Made by a program: the position numbers and the translations under genes
Part shown: in pieces, positions 19,271 through 26,237 of the stretch
Layout of the letters: every line of letters begins with the position of its first letter
Position numbering within the stretch: the first letter of the stretch is position 1
The notes under the pieces: model-generated
What the model was told of the DNA's origin: nothing
What the model saw: the letters and a program-made list of their open reading frames with translations, nothing else
Databases searched by the model: none
Assembly (NCBI GenBank): GCA_963773745.1
Contig: CAVZCL010000005.1
Coordinates: 558,001 to 622,000 of the forward strand
Direction: 5' to 3'
Length of the DNA stretch: 64,000 nt
From: UBA5069 sp963773745
GTDB taxonomy: Bacteria > Chloroflexota > Anaerolineae > Caldilineales > Caldilineaceae

Positions 19271-19918
19271 ATGCATCTCTATTTCATTCGCCACGGCCAA
19301 AGCTTCGTCAACCTGAAGGAGTGGGCAGAAGGCAACGTGGATGTGGGGCTGACGGAACTGGGCCAGCGCCAGGCCGCCGCCCTGGGCGAATGGCTCCCCA
19401 GCGCCGTGCCGCACGTGGACGCGATCTATGCCAGCACGATGGCGCGCGCCCGTGAAACCGTTGCGGCCGCCAATGCCTCCTACAAGCTGCCCATTCAATT
19501 TGATGACCGCCTGCGCGAAATCGGCAACAACCGGCTGGACCACACCGCGTGGCCTGCCGATGCGCTCCCCAACACCTATTCGGAGCTGTGGGCCAGCGAG
19601 CGCCCCTTCGCTTCGGTGATGAGCGTGGAGGCCATGGGCGAAAGCTACATGCACTTTCGCACGCGCGTGGGCAGCTTTATTGAGGAGATTGCTGCCGCCC
19701 ATCGCGGCCAGACACTGCTGGTGGTCTGCCATGGCGGCGTGGTGGACGCAGCCTTCGACCACATCTTCAACGTGGGGCCGTGGCGGCGCTGTGAGGTGTG
19801 GGACCACAACACGGCCCTCACCTGCTTCGAGTATGTAGAGCACCCGGGCCGTGAGGTCTGGCGCCTTCACTTCCACAACCGCGTGGAGCACCTGGTGGAT
19901 GTGAAGGAACAGGACTGA
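19271..19918 (+). CDS. Histidine phosphatase (phosphoglycerate mutase-like) family protein
   Basis: 215 aa, two-step phosphatase fold with a covalent phosphohistidine. FIRHGQSFVNL (residues 5-15) is the RHG motif; RARETVAAA gives the second arginine; VVCHGGVVDAAF carries the second histidine. The FNVGPWRRCEVWDHNTALTC region fits broad-specificity phosphatases of the CobC/GpmB branch more than glycolytic mutases. AGAAGGAAG lies upstream of ATG 19271. Substrate unknown. Confidence 0.88.
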   Translation: MHLYFIRHGQSFVNLKEWAEGNVDVGLTELGQRQAAALGEWLPSAVPHVDAIYASTMARARETVAAANASYKLPIQFDDRLREIGNNRLDHTAWPADALPNTYSELWASERPFASVMSVEAMGESYMHFRTRVGSFIEEIAAAHRGQTLLVVCHGGVVDAAFDHIFNVGPWRRCEVWDHNTALTCFEYVEHPGREVWRLHFHNRVEHLVDVKEQD

Positions 19919-19924
19919 AATTAG

Positions 19925-20070
19925 TAGTCTGCAATAAGACGCGAAACGACTTGTACACAGATTTCACAGATTAGACAGATAACAACAGATGATCTGTCTG
20001 GTCAATCTGTTGTTATCTGTCTAATCTGTGAAATCTGTGTACAAGTCGTTTCGCGTCTTATTGCGGACTA
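19925..20070. repeat. Long inverted repeat, 'ACACAGATTTCACAG' family, copy 2
   Basis: 65-bp arms (19925-19989 and 20006-20070) with a 16-nt loop; only one pair is a G-T mismatch. The arm contains GTACACAGATTTCACAGATT and ATAACAACAG. It lies between convergent genes (histidine phosphatase and galactokinase), consistent with a bidirectional terminator, although no T-run follows. The next sequence (TACAGGAATTTTAGTCCTGT) repeats the outer arm of the element at 16577-16761. Confidence 0.85.
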
Positions 20071-20090
20071 TTTTTCCGCGTACAGGAATT

Positions 20091-21311
20091 TTAGTCCTGT
20101 GCGTCCAGCCTCTCCACACGCGCGCCGCTGGCTGCGCGTGTGGTGTAGACCTCGGGCCAGATGTTGGTGGCTTTGGGGTACTTCTCGAAGATCGCGTCGG
20201 CCACGGCCTGCTCCTCGCCGGCGGGCACAAGCGCAATCGCGCAGCCGCCAAAGCCTGCCCCCGTGAGGCGCGCGCCCAGGCAGCTTGGCGTGCTGCGCAT
20301 CGCTGTCACCATCGCGTCGAGCGCGGGGCTGCTCACCTCGTAGTCGTCGCGCAGGCTGGCGTGGCTTGCGTCCATGAGCGTGCCTACGCGCTGCAGATCA
20401 CCGGCTTGCAGCGCAGATACAGTGTCGAGCACACGCTGGTTCTCATGCACAATGTGGCGGCAGCGACGATAGACCACAGGCGGCAGCAGCTCCTTATGGG
20501 CTTCAAGCTCCTCCACGGAGACGTCGCGCAGTTGCGTAATGGTGGGCAGCGCCGCCTGCAGCAGGCGCACGCCCTCCTCGCATTGGGCGCGCCGCTCATT
20601 GTAGGCGCTGCCTGCAAGCGAACGGCTGGCTTTGGTGTTGCCAATCACGATCCCCGCTTCTTCGGGGAAGGGCACAAGGCGATAGTCGAGGCTGCGGCAG
20701 TCAATCAGCAGCGCGTGATTCTCGCGCCCCAGCACACTGATGAACTGGTCCATAATGCCGCAGTTGACGCCCACGAAGCCATTTTCGGCGCGCTGTGCCA
20801 CCAGCGCGATCTCGGGGCCGGTGAGCACGCCCGTTTGCCCCGCCGCCTCCAGAAAGGCCATGGCCGCAGCGACCTCAATCGCGGCCGAGCTGCTCAGCCC
20901 GCTCGCGCGCGGCACATTGCCGCTAATCGCCACGTCCATCCCCACCAGGGGGATTCCCTTCTCGGCCAGCGCCCACGCCACGCCCATGACGTAATTGGCC
21001 CACTGCACGGTGGAGCTGTGAACCAGGTTGTCAAGGTCAAAGTCAAACGCGCTGTTGTATTCCACAGAGAGCAGGCGCACGCGGCGGTCACTGCGCGGGC
21101 GCACGGCCATGCGCACATCGCGCTTGAGCGCAATCGGCAGCACGAAGCCGCCGTTGTAGTCGGTGTGCTCGCCAATCAGGTTCACGCGCCCTGGGCCAAC
21201 GCTCACAAGCACGGGGTCGTGGCTGAAGTGGGCGCGGAAAGCAGCCACCAGATCATCGCTGCGGGATTGTTCGGCAGCGGGGGTGGCTGCACTGTTCAAC
21301 TCGGTGCTCAC
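20091..21311 (-). CDS. galK: Galactokinase
   Basis: GHMP-fold kinase of 406 aa, phosphorylating galactose at C1 as the first committed step of the Leloir pathway. The galactokinase signature GRVNLIGEHTDYNGG is at residues 41-55, with the sugar contacts Arg42, Glu48 and Asp51. The ATP-binding GHMP motif VPRASGLSSSAAIEVA follows, then the catalytic-base region NCGIMDQF and LTGAGFGGCAIAL. Translation starts at GTG 21311, which overlaps the stop of the methyltransferase gene by 4 bp (GTGA). It is the last gene of a four-gene overlapped operon. All key residues are present, so it should be a true galactokinase. Confidence 0.92.
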   Translation of the reverse strand: MSTELNSAATPAAEQSRSDDLVAAFRAHFSHDPVLVSVGPGRVNLIGEHTDYNGGFVLPIALKRDVRMAVRPRSDRRVRLLSVEYNSAFDFDLDNLVHSSTVQWANYVMGVAWALAEKGIPLVGMDVAISGNVPRASGLSSSAAIEVAAAMAFLEAAGQTGVLTGPEIALVAQRAENGFVGVNCGIMDQFISVLGRENHALLIDCRSLDYRLVPFPEEAGIVIGNTKASRSLAGSAYNERRAQCEEGVRLLQAALPTITQLRDVSVEELEAHKELLPPVVYRRCRHIVHENQRVLDTVSALQAGDLQRVGTLMDASHASLRDDYEVSSPALDAMVTAMRSTPSCLGARLTGAGFGGCAIALVPAGEEQAVADAIFEKYPKATNIWPEVYTTRAASGARVERLDAQD

Positions 21312-22084
21312 GGGTGGGGTTGCTCCTTGCGGGCGAGGGCGGCGTAGAGGTTGAGGTTGCCCTCGTGGCCGTCGGCGAAAAATGTTGTCTCAATCAGCAG
21401 CCCGGCCTGCGCGGCAAGGGCGGCGAGTTCATCCGGCGTAATCGCGTGGGCGTAGCGCAGCGCGTGCACGCCCTGATCCCACGGCAGCAGCGCACCGCCC
21501 GGCTCCACATCGTCCTGCGTGAGCCCAATTGCTGCCCACGGCGCAATCCGGTTGCGCAGCCGCTCGCTCTGATGGAACTGCCACGTGCTCAGCAGCAGCC
21601 TGCCCTCGGGCGCAAGGTGGCCCGCCAAATTGCGCAGCGCCTGCACGCGCAGGTGCGCGCTGGGGATGTGGTGCAGCACGGCGAAGCAGGCCACAACAGC
21701 AAAGGAACCGGGCAGCACGCCGGGGGCCAGCCCAAAGTCGGGCTGCAGGAGATCGCCTGGCAGCGCCTGCGCCGTGCCCTGGGGATAGTCCGCGCACGCC
21801 TCCTGCGCACGCGCCAACAGGGCGGCGTCAGCTTCAATGCCCCAGTATACAATCGGCTGCTCCACGGGGAAAGCACGCGCAAGCGCCTGCAGCAGGCGCG
21901 CGTTACCGCAGCCCACGTCCAGCACGGCAATGGGGCTGCTGCAATCCGTGGCTGCACGCGCAGACGCAAGAATCCGCACCATGCCTGCAGGCACGCCCTG
22001 GCGCGTCGCATCGAAATCGGCTGCAACGGCCCTGTAGAAGGCGCGGTTGAGCGCCAGCAGTTGTTGGGCAACTTCGGGCGTCAT
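21308..22084 (-). CDS. Class I SAM-dependent methyltransferase, Trm9-like
   Basis: 258 aa. LDVGCGNARLLQALA (about residues 54-68) is the SAM-binding motif I, followed by GIEADAALLARA, VACFAVLHHIPS and EGRLLLSTW. The N-terminus ALNRAFYRAVAADFDATRQG closely resembles Trm9/ALKBH8-type tRNA wobble-uridine methyltransferases and their bacterial relatives. Start ATG 22084 overlaps the upstream kinase stop by 4 bp (ATGA), and its own stop overlaps galK. The function of bacterial Trm9-like proteins is largely unknown; being locked between two galactokinase-type kinases makes a small-molecule substrate as likely as tRNA. Confidence 0.82.
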   Translation of the reverse strand: MTPEVAQQLLALNRAFYRAVAADFDATRQGVPAGMVRILASARAATDCSSPIAVLDVGCGNARLLQALARAFPVEQPIVYWGIEADAALLARAQEACADYPQGTAQALPGDLLQPDFGLAPGVLPGSFAVVACFAVLHHIPSAHLRVQALRNLAGHLAPEGRLLLSTWQFHQSERLRNRIAPWAAIGLTQDDVEPGGALLPWDQGVHALRYAHAITPDELAALAAQAGLLIETTFFADGHEGNLNLYAALARKEQPHP

Positions 22085-23277
22085 GGCGCTGCAGCCAACA
22101 GCTGCGCGCCCGCGGCCAACAGCCCCGCGCCCGCGGCCGCTTTCACCGCAAAGACGGCCGGCGTAATGCCCGTGGACGCCGCATAGGCAGCCGCCGTGGC
22201 TGTGGCAAATGCGTCGGCCTGTGCTTCCTCCACCAGTGCCACGAGGCAGCCGCCAAAGCCGCCCCCTGCCTGACGTATGGCAATCAGCCCCGGGCTCTGC
22301 TGCGCGGCCTCATGCATGGCCTCCATTGCCGGGGCCAGAATCTCGTAAAGGTCGCGTGCGCCCACCCAGGACGCAGCAAAGAGCGCGGCCAACTGCGCGC
22401 GGTCGCCTGCCGGCAGCGCCTCGGCCAACGCCAGCACGCGCGCGTTCTCTTCGATGATGAAGCGGCAGCGGCGCGCCACCACGATAGGCAGGCCATTTTC
22501 AAGGGGCTCAAAATCCTCAAGCGTTACATCGCGCAGCGCTTCAATGTCGGGCAGCCACGCCTGCAGACGCGCGACGCCTTCCTCGCACTGGGCACGCCGC
22601 TCGCTGTACTCGGTGCCCATGAGGTGGCGCTCCGACTTGGTGTCGCAGATGACAACGGCAATTCCGGACGCAATTGGCACGTTGCCGCCCGTCACCGTGC
22701 GGCAATCGAGCAGCACCGCCGACCCAGCCTGCCCCATGGCCGAACTGAACTGATCGAGAATGCCGCAGTTGACGCCCACAAAGTTGTTCTCGGCACGCTG
22801 CCCCAGGCGCGCCATCTCCACACGGTCGAGCGCAAAGTTGCCGATGACCTGGAAGGCCATTGCTGCGGCCATCTCCAGCGCGGCCGAGGAACTGAGACCC
22901 GAGCCCAGCGGCACCGTGCTGTGGATAAGGGCGTCGAAGCCCATTAGCGTGTGGCCCGCCTGAACGAGCTCCGACGCGACGCCGCGCACATAGTTCGTCC
23001 AGGGATACTCTGCGTCGGGCGTAATCGCATCCAGCGCAAAGGTGCTTTCGCCCGCCAGGTTGAGCGAGGCGGCGCGCACGTGGCCGTCAGCACGTGGGGC
23101 CAGCGCGATCCAGATGTCACGGTCGACGGTCATCGTCATCACATAGCCCAGGTTGTAGTCCGTGTGGCTGCCCATAAGGTCCACACGACCCGGCGCGCGC
23201 ACCCAGGCGGTGGGCGTGCGGCCAAAGCGTTCCTCAAAGGCGTGTGCCATCTGCGCAAAACGCTCGTTGGGTGTCAT
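22081..23277 (-). CDS. Galactokinase-family kinase with altered sugar site
   Basis: 398-aa GHMP kinase. Signature GRVDLMGSHTDYNLG (residues 30-44) aligns with galactokinase but has Ser37 where the sugar-binding glutamate normally is (GEHTDY becomes GSHTDY). Arg31, Asp40, the catalytic region NCGILDQF, the ATP loop PLGSGLSSSAALEMA and the Tyr in TEYSERRAQCEEG are all kept. In Lactococcus GalK the replaced Glu contacts the sugar 6-hydroxyl, so substrate specificity may differ (inference). Overlaps of 4 bp at both ends place it between the URO-D-like gene and the Trm9-like gene. The Ala/Gly-rich C-terminal 25 residues are low complexity. Confidence 0.85.
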   Translation of the reverse strand: MTPNERFAQMAHAFEERFGRTPTAWVRAPGRVDLMGSHTDYNLGYVMTMTVDRDIWIALAPRADGHVRAASLNLAGESTFALDAITPDAEYPWTNYVRGVASELVQAGHTLMGFDALIHSTVPLGSGLSSSAALEMAAAMAFQVIGNFALDRVEMARLGQRAENNFVGVNCGILDQFSSAMGQAGSAVLLDCRTVTGGNVPIASGIAVVICDTKSERHLMGTEYSERRAQCEEGVARLQAWLPDIEALRDVTLEDFEPLENGLPIVVARRCRFIIEENARVLALAEALPAGDRAQLAALFAASWVGARDLYEILAPAMEAMHEAAQQSPGLIAIRQAGGGFGGCLVALVEEAQADAFATATAAAYAASTGITPAVFAVKAAAGAGLLAAGAQLLAAAP

Positions 23278-24308
23278 TGCGTCAGCCTCTCGAATCCTGC
23301 CAGCATGGCTTCCACATTGGCCATGGGCACGTCGGTCATCATGCGGTGGGAGGGGGCGATGAGGAGGCCGGTGCCGGTGGGAGCCAGCGTCGCGGCCACC
23401 TGTGCCACTGCCGCCTCAACGTCGGCGGGCGAGCCCAGCGGCAGCACCGTTTGCGTAGAGATGCCGCCGTAGAAGGCAAGCCTGCCCCCAAATTCGGCGT
23501 GGAGCCACTCGTGGGGCAGCACTTCGGGCTGCACGGGGTTGAGCCCCGTCAGCCCAATCTCCACAAGGTCGGGCAGAATGGCCTGCACCTGGCCGTCGGA
23601 GTGGAGCAGCACGGGCAGCCCCCGCTCGCGGAAGCGCGCAAACATGCGCCCCAGCCGCGGCTTGATGAGCGTGCGCCACATCCTGGGCGAGAAGAGCATG
23701 CTCTTCTGCGCGCCGTAGTCGTCGCCAAAGTAGCCGCCATCCACGCCCAGCTCCAGATAGCGGTCAATCAACGCGAGCTGGATTTCGGTTACACGGTCGA
23801 GCAGCGCCTCAACGAACTCGGTGTTGAGCACCATATCCATGAGAAAGGGCTGGAGGCCACGCAGCGCCCACGCGCGCTCGAAGAGGGCAAAGCCCATGTT
23901 GGGGACGATGAAGTAGTCGGCCCCGTACTTTTCAATGGTGGCGGCGGCGCGGTCCATGAGGCCGGGGGCGTTGGGGTCGGGCCAGGCAATCATGTCGAGC
24001 TCCGCCGGCGTGCCGGTTGCGGCGGCCAGCGGGCTGGTGCGGATGAAGTAGCCCTCCTCGGCGGTGTCGTGGCCGCAGCCCCACCAGTCGAAGCGCTCCT
24101 TGCCATCGGCGCTGAGCGCACCGGCGTGGTTCAGGTCCACGCGCACAAGGTGGTTGCCAAGGAAGCCGGGCAAGTCGGCGGCAGCCACGCCAAAGTGCGT
24201 CGCCATGGCCGCGCCCATGCGCTCGGTGTAGTTGATCTGCGTGGGAATACGGTCGACGGGCTCGTGCGCCAGTGCGCGCCGCAGCCGCTCCTTGGGTGTC
24301 ACATCCAT
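23274..24308 (-). CDS. Uroporphyrinogen decarboxylase (URO-D) family protein
   Basis: 344 aa. The start MDVTPKERLRRALAHEPVDRIP is the hallmark of the MtaA/CmuA-like branch of URO-D proteins, many of which are corrinoid or methyl-transfer related and not haem enzymes. Other family segments: VRVDLNHAG, ADYFIVPNMGFALFERAWAL, GYFGDDYGAQKSMLFSPRMW and LLHSDGQVQAILPDLVEIGL. The His-Cys zinc pattern of MtaA is not evident. ATG 24308 is chosen because it gives the family start. First gene of the overlapped operon with two galactokinase-type kinases and a methyltransferase. In Chloroflexota and Planctomycetes this branch often sits in sugar gene clusters, with unknown function. Confidence 0.85.
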   Translation of the reverse strand: MDVTPKERLRRALAHEPVDRIPTQINYTERMGAAMATHFGVAAADLPGFLGNHLVRVDLNHAGALSADGKERFDWWGCGHDTAEEGYFIRTSPLAAATGTPAELDMIAWPDPNAPGLMDRAAATIEKYGADYFIVPNMGFALFERAWALRGLQPFLMDMVLNTEFVEALLDRVTEIQLALIDRYLELGVDGGYFGDDYGAQKSMLFSPRMWRTLIKPRLGRMFARFRERGLPVLLHSDGQVQAILPDLVEIGLTGLNPVQPEVLPHEWLHAEFGGRLAFYGGISTQTVLPLGSPADVEAAVAQVAATLAPTGTGLLIAPSHRMMTDVPMANVEAMLAGFERLTQ

Positions 24309-24342
24309 GCGGGGCTCATTTCTATGTGGGCGAATAACTGCT

Positions 24343-24535
24343 GACACAGAGGTCACAGAGGTAACCGAGAAACACAGAGAGAAAAGCAACGGCAGATAGT
24401 GGCTTTTCTAGCCCCTGCCCATGCGCGGGCGCATTTGCAAATTGGCTTGCGCCGTCACGATTCGATGCCTGGCTCTTCTTCTCTGCTTTGCTGTTGTTCT
24501 CTGTGTTTCTCTGTAACCTCTGTGACCTCTGTGTC
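24343..24535. repeat. Long inverted repeat, 'CACAGAGGTCACAGAGG' family
   Basis: Arms of about 38 bp (24343-24381 and 24498-24535) begin GACACAGAGGTCACAGAGGT and pair nearly perfectly around a loop of about 115 nt. The arm shows a quasi-period of about 10 bp (CACAGAGGT, CACAGAGGTAA, CACAGAG). It lies between the ferritin-like gene and the URO-D operon, so it may cut or modulate read-through into that operon. Confidence 0.8.
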
Positions 24536-24547
24536 GAAGTTCAGTTC

Positions 24548-25921
24548 CTAGAGGCGCGTGAGGTCGAAGGAGTCCACGGCTGTGTCGCGGCCAAGCACCT
24601 CGCGCACAAGCGTGGGCCACCAGTTTTCCTGGGGCGCGCGGTCGTCGTAGGCGTCGAGCACGTTGGCGGTGGTGGCGCGCAGCTCCCAGCCGCGCTTGAC
24701 GGCGGCATCGCCGCGCAAGCTCAACCTGGGCAGCAGCCACTGGCGGCCAATGTGAACATGCAGCACCTCGTCGGCCCAGTCAAAATCCTGAATCTGCGCC
24801 GCGAGCGGGTCGTTGGCGTTGCGGCTGATCTCGTACTCAAGGCGCTTGCCCGTGGTGGCGGGCATGAGGTTCTGCTCAATCGCATAGAGCACGGTGTGCG
24901 CGTCGGCGGGCGAGAGCGCCGCGAGCCGAATCGCCATGCCCGGGTGAATGGCAATCAGCCGCTTCCAGTCGACGCTGCGGCTCTCGAAGTAGACAGTGCC
25001 GAGCATGGCGTGGCGCACCTCATCCCAAAGCTGGCGCGTCATCTCCACAAAGTACTCCCATGGGTCGCTGTTGCGCGCACTTGCTTCGGCAATAATGCGC
25101 GTCATGTACTCGGGCACATCCATCTCCACAATGCGGCGGCACATGAGCGCCAGCGTGCGCTCGTCAAGGGGAATTTCCTCATTGAGCGAGACCTGCCGCT
25201 GCGGGTTGACAAAGCACCAGCGCAGGGCAAAGCGCTCGTCGCGCTGGGGGAAGAAATCGGGCGCAAAGGGGGCGCTGACGCGTGTAGGCGGCGCGGCCGC
25301 GCGCGCGGCCGTGCCGTGCATGCCGCCCGCTGCCTCCAGCCAGCCGCGCAGGTGTGCAATAAACGCATCGGTGCGGGGTGCATCCGCCGCGTGCACGGCG
25401 GCCAGCGCGGCTGCGCCCCATGGCGCCTCGTCTTCGGCATCCACAAGGATGTGGCGCAGCAGGTGGCGCGTGGGCGAATCGGCCACAGGGTGTGCGGCGG
25501 CATAGTGCGCCTGATAGGCCGCCAGCAGCGCAGGGCGCAGCAAGCCATAGAGGCCGGCGATCTTCTCTACAGTGTCGGTCGCCGTCAGCAATTCGGTGAA
25601 GAGATTATCAAGCGCAGGGTCGGGCGTCACATCCATGCGCGGCACAGGGCTGCGCATTTCGCCAATGCGGCGGCGCAGCGCGGCCACATGCTCGGCGCTG
25701 CGGTGCAGATGCAGCCCCAGCGCCTCCTTCACCTCCCACTCGGGCGTTGACGCGAGCCAGTAGAGGCCCACGTCCATAAGGCGCTTCTCAATCCACGCAT
25801 AGCGCAGCAGCCGCTGCACTGTCTCCTCCACGCCCAGGCCCGGGTGCGCCGCCTCGCCATAGGTGGCCAGCCCAGCCAGCGGCGGCATGGCGAGAACAGC
25901 GGTTGATTGCGCAGCGGCCAT
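24548..25921 (-). CDS. Ferritin-like diiron protein of unknown function
   Basis: 457 aa, cytoplasmic by composition. The C-terminal half shows a ferritin-like carboxylate/histidine pattern: glutamates at 266/271 (VEMDVPEYM), E301xxH304 in WDEVRHAMLG, E349 (YAIEQNL) and E385xxH388 in WADEVLHVHIG. This Glu, ExxH, Glu, ExxH order on four helices is the diiron ligand set. The N-terminal half (EKRLMDVGLYWLASTPEWEV, HLHRSAEHVAAL) is also helical and could be a second, degenerate bundle. I do not recognise a named family; DUF455/MiaE-like diiron proteins are the nearest idea. Start 25921 follows CCGGAG. It precedes the URO-D operon on the same strand, 240 bp away. Confidence 0.65.
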   Translation of the reverse strand: MAAAQSTAVLAMPPLAGLATYGEAAHPGLGVEETVQRLLRYAWIEKRLMDVGLYWLASTPEWEVKEALGLHLHRSAEHVAALRRRIGEMRSPVPRMDVTPDPALDNLFTELLTATDTVEKIAGLYGLLRPALLAAYQAHYAAAHPVADSPTRHLLRHILVDAEDEAPWGAAALAAVHAADAPRTDAFIAHLRGWLEAAGGMHGTAARAAAPPTRVSAPFAPDFFPQRDERFALRWCFVNPQRQVSLNEEIPLDERTLALMCRRIVEMDVPEYMTRIIAEASARNSDPWEYFVEMTRQLWDEVRHAMLGTVYFESRSVDWKRLIAIHPGMAIRLAALSPADAHTVLYAIEQNLMPATTGKRLEYEISRNANDPLAAQIQDFDWADEVLHVHIGRQWLLPRLSLRGDAAVKRGWELRATTANVLDAYDDRAPQENWWPTLVREVLGRDTAVDSFDLTRL

Positions 25922-26035
25922 GGCAGTCTCCGGAAGGCAGGGTGAAGAGATGGATAGCCTACAGGATAGCCAAGGGTGATGGCGCTGTCAAAGCGGAGGA
26001 GATTATTGAAAATTGAGGATTGACGATCAATGGCC

Positions 26036-26201
26036 GGGGATACGCACAACGGCACCTCATCCCCGGCCCTTCTCCATGCGGAGAAGGGTGCAAAATAAGG
26101 GCGTCACGCCGGGAGACGTGACCTACGCGGGCGCTGTCTTGCAACCCGTTCTCAACGACATGGAGAAGGGCCGGGGATGAGGTGCCGTTGTGCGTATCCC
26201 C
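26036..26201. repeat. Mosaic palindromic element with shared core, copy C
   Basis: Perfect 43-bp arms (26036-26078 and 26159-26201; ACCTCATCCCCGGCCCTTCT in the arm) enclose the same core palindrome as elements A and B, here in reverse orientation at about 26100-26126 (GTCACGCCGGGAGACGTGAC). The arms themselves belong to another family, shared with 49477-49646. The element fills the gap between the ferritin-like gene (start 25921) and the helicase 3' end (26238). Confidence 0.85.
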
Positions 26202-26237
26202 GCCATGTCCAATCCTCAATCTTCAATTATGCACTTG

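Noticed and set aside
20028..21347. Long open frame on the plus strand opposite galactokinase
   Set aside because: It is an antisense shadow: no family motif, His/Arg-rich composition, no ribosome site, while the minus strand encodes a full galactokinase.
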